This document shows positions 30,701 to 41,795 of a stretch of 64,000 nt of DNA, piece after piece (position 1 is the first letter of the stretch; each line of letters starts with the position of its first letter). The position numbers and the translations under genes were made by a program. Location: positions 6,083 through 70,082 of the forward strand of contig NW_025931721.1 in NCBI RefSeq assembly GCF_000764305.2, read 5' to 3'. Source of the DNA: Hyalella azteca. Lineage: Eukaryota > Arthropoda > Malacostraca > Amphipoda > Hyalellidae. The notes under the pieces were generated by a model, which searched no databases, was not told where the DNA came from, and saw nothing but the letters and a program-made list of their open reading frames with translations.

Positions 30701-33700
30701 AAGCAGCTTTGAAGAGCCATGCCAAAGGCAGCAAACACACTAAGTTAGCTAAGCAACACAATGAAGAGAGAAGCAAAGTGCAGTCACACATTTCTGATTT
30801 GTGGTCCTCTGTGTCTGCCTGCTCTATGCATTTACACATTTGCAATTTATCAACTGAAGGAGATGATAGAATATGCACGGTTAGTCTTTCAGTCATGCTA
30901 AACCCGTCTTCTATGAGTCTTTGAAAATTATATTGATGGTCATGGAGAGTCATGGAAAAGTCACGGAATTTTTTTTCTAAATATTGGTACGAACCCTGTC
31001 TGATACATTTACTGTAATCAGTGTTATTTGTATTTGTTATAAGGTATAATATGAATCCATCTTGAAAAGTCTGGCATATGATTTTCTCCCATGCCGCTAC
31101 ATTTTCCAAGATCTCCCTCAATCCGTAGGCTGCTAATCTGGCATTGGCAGAACTACAATTTCTGGCCTATTTTATTGTGATTTTTTTTTCCAGACAAACA
31201 ATTTTTCAAAATTCCTAAAGCCTTCATTAGAAGACTTTTCTTGTGCATGCCACACATTGATAGTGATCATGTGGCACTATTACACATTATCATGGCTGCT
31301 TAGCTCTGCCACATCTTATTGCTATTTGCTTATTCAAATTGAAATATTTTAGTTGGAAAATTATGAAAAAACCTAGCTTAATAAATTGTGCTCTTGCCTT
31401 GCATGCTTTGTGCTTTGGTGTTTGACTAATTTGTATGCTACATGTAAGTTTTAGGATTTGGTCATTGATATTCATGATTTAATTTTCCAGGTGAAGGAGC
31501 TAAAAGAAAAAATAGAGAAGGACAGAGGCAAAGACTATCCTGCCATAGGACAAAAGCTCATCTATGCAGGTAAGAAAGTCTCTTAAAACACAGCTGAGAG
31601 GCTGAGGCACAAATTTAACCCTGGCTTTTATTGTCATGTCTTTAGTGCTATCTTGGCTTCCAACATTAATGCTTTGCCTTCAGTTCATTTGTTATCCTCC
31701 ATCTGGGCTCAAATATTGCCTGAAATAAAAAATTTCAAATTTACTGGTACATCATTTGAACTGACAGCTATTTATTTATTTTTTTATTTTTTAGGTATTT
31801 TATTTATTTTTGCAATATTGACATATTGCAGCTCTGTCAAAATTTCTATCCTTTAGGTTTAAACTTGATTCACATGATTAATTGGCCTTGAACAAACATC
31901 AACCTTGGTGATGAATTGGACAAGTATGTATAATATAAATGTAAAGTAACTCATCTTCAATAACTAGGCTTAATTCTCAGTTGAGGCACAGAAGATAATC
32001 AGAAACTAAGCCTCAATGGGAATAATCTTCACTTTTATTTTTCCATTACTAGAATCACAAGTTCTCAAAATATTTACAGACTCTTTTATCTTGTATAGAT
32101 TATTTAAATTCTACATTTATCCTTGAAATAATAACATTTCACACGAGAGTTCAAGAAATTTCTCCAATATGTCATTATTTGTGTGAAGGGAGTAGGTATG
32201 TTTTATCATATTGTGGCTCTGTGGGTGGTAGTCTAGTAGTATTTTTTGAAAGATGAGTCTGGTTGCCAAAATAAATTTCAAATAGGTACCGGTAGTTAAC
32301 TAGTTGGTATCATTCTACTCTCTAAATAGACTATAATTTGTGGAATACAAGGCTTGTTTAAACTCTTGTTAATATGGTGTTTTACATAAACACACTTTGT
32401 GTCTATCATATAAATCTTGCTTGAAACTTGTTCAAAATATTCAAATGGAATAAATTTTAAATTATGTACAATACCCTAGTACAAAGCTTATTTGTGTTGA
32501 TTTCTGGCACCAGGGAAAATTCTTCAAGATGACAACAAATTAGAATCATACAGCATGGACATAAACAAGTTCCTGGTCATAATGGTGACCAAGCCTAAGA
32601 CCAGCACCCCACCTGAATCATCAGCAGACTCAGCCTCTGACACTGCTGTCGTGAGTATTTATTATAGCTAAATATTGTCCTGCAGGCATCATAATGTCTA
32701 TTTGAATATCATAGCTTTAGCCAAGGTTGATTGATGATTATTCTTGTTGGACTTCATAGGTACAGATGTACATGCACTTGAAATTATTATTGTAATGTTC
32801 CAAATTATAGAATTTGACAGGAGCTAAGAAACGATATGGGTTCAATATGATGAATTGTCTGTGTTGGTACTATTTATTAGTACATGTGATCTTGTATATC
32901 CCCTGTCCAAGTGTGCCAATTGACACTTTATTATGCCTAATAAAGACAGAAAGTAGATGAAAGTCATCAGAAGAAACTTGAATGAAATGCATACAAGGCT
33001 CTCCCACTGCTGAAACAATATTAATAGATCAAAATTTTTGGATCATCTTCATTTCCCTTACTTCAGGTAGCACACTTTTTCTATAAACCTCATTTGGGAA
33101 CTAAAATTATCCATATTAATTGAATTAATTTGACACAATTGTGAAAAATAAGGCAGCTATTAGTATTTTAGCAATTTACATATGTACAAATTTTTGTATT
33201 ATAGACTGAATCAAGTGAGAGCACGAGCAGTACTACATCTACAACCACATCTTCATCCAGCTCCACCACAGACACCACCACATCTACCAGCACCACCACT
33301 ACCACCACCAGCAGTGCGGCTGGAGCTGAGGGAGCAGCAGCACCCACAGCAGCTTCTGCAGCCAGCAACGCTGAGAGCTTCTTAGTCATGGGGGAAGAGT
33401 TCAATAAGATGGTTGAAAATATCATGGAGATGGGCTATGAGAGAAGAGAGGTGATTCAATATATAAATTACGCCTTCATAAGGTATTTGTTATTCCAGTT
33501 GTATTCTAATGTATGAAAGCTAACCTTTCAGAATCTTCATATATTTCATTATGTCACAAGCAGGTTTGCCAAAATGTGCCCAAGCAATTTTGGAAACTCA
33601 TTACTATCATCCATAATAATAATAATAATAATTTTAATTAAATGAAAACCTCTTCAAACTAATATTCTATATAGAGGACAGGACTCCCATATTACTAATT

Positions 33701-36700
33701 TCAAAATATGGGGTCTTAGCTAACACCCCAGCTTACACAGGTCTAGTGAGTACTGCATGTGAGCTTCAACAACCCTACACCGCAGTGCAGTACCTCGTGT
33801 ATGACCCATTCATTACTCTGAGTGTACGTCTAAACTGACCCCTACCTGCACAGGTGGAGCGAGCACTACGCGCCAGCTTCAACAACCCCTACACCGCCGT
33901 GCAGTACCTCGTGGACGGCATCCCCGATAACCTCGGCGAGGGCGACGCCCCTGCTGAGGGCGGGGACGCCGACGATGCAGGTCTGATACTCAAGCCATCA
34001 CTCAGGAAATGAATGTGTCATATTGTCCAAATGATGGTGACACACTTGCATACCCATAGCACCAACGACGCACTAAGGAAATGCATGGGCTATAATGTCC
34101 AAATTGAGGCTCACTTTTTGACCCACAGAGTATAAAGTGGATGTAGCACTGATGCGCTCTTCTGCTGGGACAAAACTGGGTCAGGATGACCCACAAATGT
34201 CGTAAAGTTCATTGCTATTTGGACAAGGCCTCTCTCATTTCTCTCGGTGCAGTCTCTCGTACATATTTTTGTGGCGTAGATTCAATCAGCAACTGCTGCT
34301 GGTGAAGCAAGCTACACAAAATTATTATTTATTATCTAATATATATCTCCTTTTTGATCATATGAACATAAATTGTTTTGTATTAAAGTTTTTGTCTTCT
34401 ATTTTACTAGAAGATTTTTTATTTATTTCCTTTTATGAATAATTTCCATATATTATGAAGATTGACCTATTTTCTCCCGTCTTGAATCAAAAGTATGTCC
34501 GCTGTTACTTTCCTGTTTATGAAGTTAACACCATCTATCGTTTTTTTAATGTTCTAATTAAGATACTATTCCTTTTAAAGTATATTTTTAGCTTGTTCCT
34601 CCATCATTGTATTTAGTTGGAATTTTCTTTTGCTCTGCTCTGATTGTGGGATGCTATCTTGCCGTAATTTTCTTGATAAATTGACTGATTAAATACGCCA
34701 GCTGCCTGTACCTAATCTTACCAGCTTCTGTAGCATAACCTCTAGCTTATGCAATTATAGTTATTTTAGTGGAATTTATTTTCTCGCGTCATTTTCATTC
34801 ATTTTGTCATGTGCTTTCAAAAGCGATTGATACGGCTTGCGATAGGTTGATTCACGGAAACTTCCTGATTTGATAGCTCAATAAAAAACAAATTGTGAAT
34901 ATATCATTAGTGATTACAATAGAAACTTAATCGGAAAAGACATTATCTGAATTTTTGTATGGCTTAGCTTTAAAGATGTCATCGGACAAATGACGGCCTA
35001 CATTATGAATTCATTCAATTAGACGATTTTTGATGTTCAGTTCAACTCGCTGAAGCATATTGATGGGCATGTTGCGATGGCTTGACGTATGATCTTCAAA
35101 TGAGGTAAAGTCCTTGGACAGTCATTGTAAACAATTTATTCAAGACAACTTGCCCTAAATATGTTAACCCACATAACAATCAATTTCCGGTCAGGAACTC
35201 GACCTGAAGGGCAAATATGGAACCGGGTACGGAATGCTCGTTGAGTAGCAATAATGAAATGGCTATTAGAAAAGTACGCCACGACACGAAATCCACGCTG
35301 TTCACTTGTCCAATGTGTAGTAGCCATTGACTAGGACGGACACAAAACTTTATGACCTTGCCTTTCTTATGAAATACCCCCAACCTTTTTCTGCAACATC
35401 TGGCTGCTTGGTACGAAATACAAAACAGGAAGTTTCCTGAATCGACTTTGTATTTCTATTTCTTGATAAGGTTATTTTGTTTTCTTTGGATTGTATGATG
35501 AAGTTCTTGTGCAACGCTGATGCTTTTTCATAACTTCTCAGATTTTATCCTAAGCCTTGATACTCTTGGAACTCCTAGGTTGTCATTTTTGTCGTTTCAA
35601 CGTTGTTCCTCATTTTTTCTCGTCATAATTTCTGCTTGGTTTACGTCGTTTTTATGATCTGTTTCTTGGCGACAGTGGATGCTAATTCAATTATTTGTGC
35701 TCGTTGTTGTGGATGAAATTTTCTCCTAATTGAGGGCTCATAGAATATGGCAGGAGCTCTGACAAGATTGTTGTTGCATTTTTTTGTTACTTGATTTGTG
35801 TTGTTTCCTGGTTAGAGTTCCATCTAATGGCTGCTAGTATTTTTTTTACTGGCTGCTATTTTTTTATTTCTAAATATATAGTATTAGCTTTGATCCCACC
35901 TTGGGCGGCACGCACAAACGCCCACAGCCTCATTAATGCCTCAGGTGACATGGCAGGTGCCCTGGCGGCGGCTGCAGCTGTAGTAGGTGCTGGTGAGGGA
36001 GGCGGCGCCGGTGGTGCAGGAGGAAGCGCTGAAGATCCTCTCGCTTTCCTGCGCAATCAGCCGCAGTTCGTCCAGATGACGCAGATGATGCGCAACAACC
36101 CCCAGCTGCTGGATGCGTTCTTGCAGCAGATCAGAACCACGAACCCTGGTCTCCTGCAGGTCATTCAAGACAACCAGGAGGCCTTCGTACGCATGATCAA
36201 TCAGCCACAGTCGACGGGTCAGCAGTGTTTGTTTTTCGGCAGTTGTTACGAGTGATAAAGACGACCTACCAAAATTATCTTTACATTAGTCTGCCTCATT
36301 TATCTCTACATTATCTCTTAATTTATCTCTACACAAGTCTGCGTTAAATTTTAGTCAATATCTACATGATAATGCTAGTATTAGTGGTATCCATGATACT
36401 TCACTAATCTTCCCTTATTACTAAAAAGGAAGAGTCTAATAAACTCTGCTTTGACTAAGCCTCTTCGGTCTGCCTTCATTAGCAATGGTGTTCATTACGG
36501 TACTTGTAATAACTTCACATTTTGTTTTGTACATCAGCGGTGCTTTTTTCTGTGGTACGTCTTGCCATTTGTGATAGTCACCGTACTTAAGTTGGTCTCC
36601 GATCCCCTTTTGACTTCTTCATAAGTCAACATATCACTGGAATGTTGAATATTCATTATACGGTAATTATGTGTGAAGTCAATATTTAACAAGTTATATT

Positions 36701-38629
36701 GGTTTATCATCTTACAAACTTAAGTAGTAGAAGTGATTTCTGCGTAATTCTGTTTAGAGTTGTGATGGTATGAAGTGCAAATGTTGAACACGAAGGTTCT
36801 TATCACTCAGAATACACAATTTTATCTTGACGTAGTTGAAAATTTTGACACGGCGTTGATACAAGTGCTGCATATCGAATTATTGCGGCACAATGTTACC
36901 GTGGGAAATTTGATTGAAAATTGTCCATGATGTGCTAGTTTGTTTACGTCAACTTTGTTAGTTGGTGGGAACCTCTTTAGTCTTGAAAAAAGTTTTGGGC
37001 ATAAATAGTTGATTTTTATTTTTTTAGTTAATTTTGCAAATTTGTTTTGATTACTTTCTGATGAAGAACGATGTCTTGATATAATTTTGCAATTCGCCTG
37101 CTAAAGCTTGCTTCTAAAAATACATGATTTCAGCTACTATGAACACGTAGATCGTGATGCAGCTCTTCCTTTTGAGTTGCTTCCTAACCGTGAATATTTT
37201 CTCTTCTCGCCTTATAATTTCTATAGTTTCATACACGAAAAACTCCTACCGTCCAAATGCTGAAGATTTTCCGTTTACTATCCAAAAATCTTTTCCTTAC
37301 CACCATATAATCTCTTCTTTTACTAAACAAGAACTTACCTACTAACGTCGCATAATCTTATTGTTTCCAATCCAAAAATCTTTTCATTTCCTACCGTATT
37401 ATCTATTCATTTTCTAATCAAGAAATTTTTGCATTATGCCATATAATCTCTTTGTTTCTTTTCCTAGAATTTTTTTCTCTCCCCACCGAATAATCTCTTC
37501 TCTTTCTACTTGTGAATATTTTACTTCTTATACTAGAATATTACGTTAACATTAATGTCTTGTTTGCCTGACGTGCTTGCGTGGTATGCAGGCGGCACCG
37601 GCGCAGATGCCCCCACCAGCGGAGGAGGTGTCCAAGTCACAGGCGGCGGCGGCGGTGGTGGTGGCGGTGGCGGAGGACCGCGTGGCGCGACCATCGTGTT
37701 GTCGCAGGAGGATCGCGATGCTATCGACCGGGTACAATTCTCTTGCATGTCGTTATAATTATAATATTTAATATTAATAATACTTGGTATTATAATTTCT
37801 CTTCATTTTAATCTAAAACAGTTTCTCTTTATCATAAAATTTCATAATAAAATGGTACAAGATGGGAAATTTCTTTTATTATGCATGTACGATTGATAAG
37901 AGAATGCATTTTGAATTTGCAACTTGTTGAAAGAATGCATTTCATGGTCATCAATCGAACTTGCTAATAGAATAGAAACTTCGAGTAATTTCGCACATGA
38001 TTAATTATTAAAACAAAATTCTCATCATTTTAATTCGGGCTGCTGATTTCTTGGCAATGATTAGTCATTGGGGAATATGTTTGGGTTTTTCTCCTATTGT
38101 AACAAAAGTAAACTGTGAATAAATCAAATTCAATGAATATGAATATATCAAAATCCGATATTTCCATACGGTTCAAGTTGAATACGTTACTTATTTTCTA
38201 AGTTTAGTTACCAATATTAGTATTCTTAAAACTCTTAGATATTTGAACCGAATAGCAGCAAGTATTATCAAATCTACGTTATGAAGTAACTTCGCTTTAA
38301 AGCCTCAGCTATAACCGTGCTCAGTATTTCTCCTGCTTCGGCTCAATTCCACTCCGAGTTCAATTTGACTGGTGACTAGAGTCTCAGGATGTTTCCAGGT
38401 TCCTCATATTGGATTCCTGACATAGCCTATCATATTATATATGATATATATGTTATGATAGTTAATTATGTTTTACTGTTCAATATTAGATAAAGCATTA
38501 TATTTATTCATTTTTCAGCTACGAGGCTTGGGCAACTTCCCCGAGGAGTTGGTGATTCAGGCTTATTTTGCGTGTGAGAAGAACGAGAACCTGGCGGCCG
38601 AATTCCTCTTCAGTCAGGCCTGGGATTAA
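27785..38629 (+). CDS. Rad23: UV excision repair protein Rad23, complete, eight exons
   Basis: Exons 27785-27853, 31491-31569, 32514-32650, 33205-33450, 33854-33980, 35945-36217, 37592-37731 and 38519-38629 join in frame to 393 residues, the normal size for the family, with GT-AG introns throughout. The ubiquitin-like domain is at about 1-78 (starting [20 protein letters not shown]); a Ser/Thr-rich linker follows; UBA1 is at about 160-201 ([19 protein letters not shown], split between exons 4 and 5); the XPC-binding domain is at about 250-308 ([12 protein letters not shown]...[13 protein letters not shown]); then a Gly-rich linker; and UBA2 at about 347-393 ([20 protein letters not shown]). 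Rad23 stabilises XPC in nucleotide excision repair and ferries ubiquitinated proteins to the proteasome via its ubiquitin-like domain. The 13-residue Gly run in exon 7 and the Thr/Ser run in exon 4 are expanded. AATAAA at 39138 may end the transcript. Confidence 0.96.
28232..28310. repeat. dispersed repeat pair in Rad23 intron 1
   Basis: TAATGTACCCACGGTTGGCA, then GTCCCTCTAGGTACCAGAATC, recurs at 29187-29240 in the same orientation. The two copies lie on either side of the N gap, so a larger duplicated segment could be collapsed in it. Confidence 0.8.
28818..28930. other. assembly gap (113 N)
   Basis: Unknown bases within Rad23 intron 1. Confidence 1.
29411..29577. mobile_element. foldback MITE copy (AGTGGCAAA family) in Rad23 intron 1
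   Basis: GCAGAGTTTTTTAGACTCTC at the left and TAAAAAATCTTTGGTTTGTC at the right are imperfect inverted ends. The middle TTTAAATCTTGAGTAAATGAG matches the copies at 47066-49010 and 49265-49447. Confidence 0.65.
30232..30470. mobile_element. fragment of the GGGTAAACGC-ended element in Rad23 intron 1
   Basis: AGAGTAAACGCACCATATTG followed by AAGCTTGGTCTTAGTTCCAT matches the ends of the elements at 44565 and 47168-48915. Confidence 0.65.
30559..30924 (+). pseudogene. BED-finger-like, transposon-derived ORF in Rad23 intron 1
   Basis: The frame begins [20 protein letters not shown] and continues with [20 protein letters not shown] and KHTKLA. This layout is seen at the N-terminus of many invertebrate hAT-like transposon proteins, where a BED/C2H2-like finger uses C-x2-C...H-x3-5-H. 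Here only CTLYLKDFD stands where the second cysteine should be, so one zinc ligand seems lost. The frame stops at 30924 with no transposase core following. It lies in the sense orientation in the intron, next to other transposon ends (30232). Most likely a decayed transposon fragment; a domesticated exon is less likely. Confidence 0.6.
33736..33806 (+). pseudogene. decayed duplicate of Rad23 exon 5 start
   Basis: CACAG|GTCTAGTGAGTACTGC, then AGCTTCAACAACCCTACACC and GTGCAGTACCTCGTG, match the acceptor and first about 65 bp of exon 5 (33849-33920). The copy has a TAG, a 1-nt deletion and several substitutions, so it cannot replace the exon. It lies 113 bp upstream of it. Confidence 0.88.
34010..34248. 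mobile_element. foldback-family element in Rad23 intron 5
   Basis: TCATATTGTCCAAATGATGG at the left, CTGGGTCAGGATGACCCACA inside (reverse orientation to 23776), and GCTATTTGGACAAGGCC at the right. A second, internal TATAATGTCCAAATTGAGGC suggests a nested or tandem copy. Confidence 0.7.
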
Positions 38630-39137
38630 CAAAGAAGTTTTGCCACCATCCTCGTAATTAAAGTCATCAGCAGCAGCTATTCCCCATCTTACATTTATCT
38701 GCCGCTTTGCCCTTAACTGAAATATTATTGCCTCTGTGGCATACCAGATGATATTCCTCATACGTTGCTTGACATATAGTGAAATTCATCTGCCGCAATT
38801 GTAATTAACTGAATAGGTACGTTTATGATCCCCCCCCCCATACTTATATTCATCACACGCTGTAGCGTTCCATACTAATATTCATATGCCAGTGCTGCTT
38901 GTGGGCGGAAATTCATCCGTTGCTCCTCTTATTTCAAGGGCTGTGTGACTCTTCTTTTACTTTAATTTCCCTGAAACACTTTAGCTTTTACTTAGTTTGA
39001 ATTTCCTTTAAATATTGGTTAAATCGTTCATTTCTTCGTCAAAATTATTGAATGTTACTCTGTAAGCCTTGAGATGTGCAAGTGTTTTTCTTTTGAGTTT
39101 TTCTGTCTTCAGTTGAATTCATCATTCATAGAAGTTA

Positions 39138-39143
39138 ATAAAG
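39138..39143 (+). terminator. Rad23: candidate Rad23 polyadenylation signal
   Basis: AATAAA about 510 bp after the Rad23 stop; another lies near 39187. Only the hexamer supports it. Confidence 0.35.
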
Positions 39144-40132
39144 AATTCTTTGTTCATATTTTAAATCTCGGTCTATTTGTTGTGAAAATAAATGACAGGA
39201 ATTTTCAAAGCACCAAAATGTTCTCATTTTTTAGTCAAATATTTACTTGCAAGCTGAACAGTTTCGAATATACTTCGTTGTACCGTGAATTTTCCTTCTA
39301 ACTGGAGGTTGCAATCTTGACAATTTTGAAAAATCTTATTCTGAATATTGTATGGCATTTAATATTGATTTATCTTCATCAAAATAGGGATTTAGTGCTA
39401 AAGTCTTACGTCATATCCGGTACTTTTGAAATTCTGTCGGGTACTTCATCCAATTTAAGCGAATTTTTTTTCATGTCATAGAAATATTTTTGACAATTCT
39501 TGAACGAGACACGTTCGTGCAGTAAACTACTGCTCAATAGTGCAGCAGTTACCCAAATCAAAGAAGGGCATTATGATTTCGCTATCACTGGTTATGTTGT
39601 CGAGTGTACAATAATGCTTGGAATACATCGTACGAATCACTCCATTGAATAGGTTGTGCTGTTACTTCAAGATAGCGATCAATAACTTATGTATGTTACA
39701 ATGTTGAAATGAACATTGTAACCAACGCAGCACTGTTACTTAGTAGCATCAATTGTCACGTTTTGCACTAAAGTGGGTTGATGTTATTCACCATCTATAC
39801 TATAGAATGTGAACTTACGCGTTTCTCCTAAACTACCTAAACTTTCACGCGACTAGTTACTCAACGGAATTCTTACATAACTTTGCGAGAAACTTGTGTA
39901 TGGTATTTATCAGGGGCTAATCTCGAGAACACCAGTATGAAAAGACCTGCGATCCAAAATGCGATGCACGTGAAATGAAATGTTGGACATTTTTTGTACG
40001 AATCGGCGTTTTGATCAAAATAAATATGATTAAATAGTTCTAAGCTAATTAGCCTTATGGCAGCAGCTCCATTGTGCAAAATCTCGTGCAGGTGTACTTG
40101 ATATTTAAAATAAAACATTCCCTCTGAATGTG
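39144..40132. other. intergenic DNA, no gene recognised
   Basis: Nothing supported. Minus-strand frames at 39873-40148 show no domain. Confidence 0.4.
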
Positions 40133-40408
40133 GGCGAGTGGCAATCAAACATTGTTGGCTGACGCGTGCCTAGAAAAGTCGTGTAGTTACTCGTAAAGAT
40201 AAACTGGATAGGCCAGATAAAACTAGTCATTATTTCGTAGTGATGGTACTCTCTGAACACAGGCAAAAGTGAGCTAGTGGCAGTCAAACATTGTTGGCTG
40301 ACGCGTGCCTAGAAAAGTCGTGTAGTTACTCGTAAAGATATACTGGATAGGCCAGATAAAACTAGTCATTATTTCGTAGTGATGGTACTCTGAACACAGG
40401 CAAAAGTA
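40133..40408. repeat. 138-bp tandem duplication (two copies)
   Basis: Both copies contain CAAACATTGTTGGCTGACGC, GTAGTTACTCGTAAAGATA and GATGGTACTCTCTGAACACA. They differ at a handful of positions including a 2-bp TC deletion, so the duplication is fairly recent. Confidence 0.95.
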
Positions 40409-40953
40409 AGCTGTTGAGTGAACATGGCCGCGACAAAATTGCTTTGTGGAACTCTTAGCACAATGATCCCGCTTTTTATTGAAAGTTGCTCTAGTTCAAT
40501 CTAATAACACTGATATACGCTCGATCTCCTAGCAGAAGATGCAGGAATTTGAAGCTCACGATAATGTGCCGCAGCTGCGGGATATCGTCTTTAAAAACTA
40601 CATATAAAAAACGTTCTACACTCTGTGTCCATCAATATTGAAATAAAGTTCGTGAGCGCACATGAAAGAATGGCCTTGTTTCTACTTATTTCTCGGTCAA
40701 TGCGTTGACTTAAGAGTTTTTTTCGCGATAGTTTCTTTGCGTACGGTCGTGAAAACATTGTAATGTACAACTACGCAACATAGTTTGCAGGATTTCTCCT
40801 CTCGGAGAAATACAAATCATAACTATCAAGACCTAAAAATCATTAAATAAATCCCAGTCCCAGTGTTGACGTCCAGAAAAAAAAAAACATTTCACTGGCA
40901 CTTGATATACGTCAAGGAGAAATAATTACGATCAGGATTTCATACGCAGCAGC
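40409..40953. other. spacer downstream of eL36
   Basis: No gene seen. Contains a plus-strand AATAAA near 40641 and a pair TTTCTCCTCTCGGAGAAAT (about 40792-40810), a small hairpin. Confidence 0.4.
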
Positions 40954-40959
40954 TTTAAT
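40954..40959 (-). terminator. RpL36: ATTAAA overlapping the eL36 stop codon
   Basis: On the minus strand the last codons read GCGCATTAAAGC, so the poly(A)-signal variant ATTAAA overlaps CAT-TAA. No AATAAA occurs on this strand in the next about 470 bp. A very short 3' UTR would fit a ribosomal protein gene; this is inference. Confidence 0.3.
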
Positions 40960-41795
40960 GCGCAGCAGCTGCAGCGGCGGCAGCAGCCTTCCTCTGTTGA
41001 AGGATGACCTTCTGAAGCTCCTCCCTCTTCCTCTTGGCACGGAGGTGGGTGCCCAGTCTCTTCTTGAGGAACTTGAGTGCCCTCTTTTCTCTGGACACCT
41101 TCAGGAACTCCATGCACCTACGCTCATATGGGGCGAAGCCAACAATTTCACGCACGATGTCACGAATGAATTTGTTGTGGGCAGTGATGCGCTGAAAAAA
41201 AAAGTTCCAACTAATTAACACATAGCCAACCGAATTTCCGTCAATGTTTCATTTAAAAATAAATATTGGGCACAGTAATTGAGCCTCATGGTCTAACGTT
41301 AATGATCTACAACACTGATTGTTGATAATCCAGGAACACATTTTCTGGTAAATTTACAAAAGAATGCAATGGATAATAATTTCCATTCTTTGACGTCTCA
41401 GGTGTACACAGAAACTTCTAATGCATAAACAAATTCGAAACACATTTGCTTGGGTACTAATATGTTGAACTCCATCCAGCAAGTGAAACTGCACATGAAG
41501 TCAGTAGTGGCCAATTATGATGAAAAATTTTCATCAATTAGAATAAGGTTCAATGTTCCACATGCAGAATTTAGACACAAATTTGTAAATTAGTTCAAGC
41601 TTTCTGATTTTTATGATGAATTTCAAATATGACAAGTAAAAAATTCATGGATAAAAATAGCATAAGCATTGTAAAAGAAGCTCAATTGTGAATCAAACTT
41701 ACTCCTTTCCTGGCGCCATGGCGAGGCTTGAACTTTGTCTTGGTGACTTTGTGGCCCTTGTTGAGGCCTCGGGCATACTCGAATGGGAGAGGCAT
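40955..41795 (-). CDS. RpL36: 60S ribosomal protein L36 (eL36), two coding exons
   Basis: Minus strand: exon 41795-41703 (31 codons, [19 protein letters not shown]...) and exon 41191-40955 (78 codons plus stop) join in phase 0 through a GTAAGT...CAG intron, giving 109 residues; the family is usually 100-115. Hallmarks are [10 protein letters not shown] near the start, [20 protein letters not shown] in the middle, and [20 protein letters not shown]. The C-terminus is unusual: QQRKA runs into an eight- to nine-alanine tract and a final His, where most family members end in Lys-rich sequence. An acceptor (TTGCAG) lies 7 bp before the ATG, so a non-coding 5' exon exists upstream, as is common in ribosomal protein genes. 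It is a structural protein of the large ribosomal subunit. Confidence 0.96.

Noticed and set aside
33605..33632. ATAATAATAAT microsatellite near Rad23 exon 5 as a regulatory site
   Set aside because: Ordinary intronic microsatellite with no further evidence.
35791..36255. Single-exon gene of 154 codons starting at 35791
   Set aside because: Only 35945-36217 is coding, as Rad23 exon 6. The upstream part is intron that happens to be open, and the acceptor CTCAG at 35944 fits the phase.
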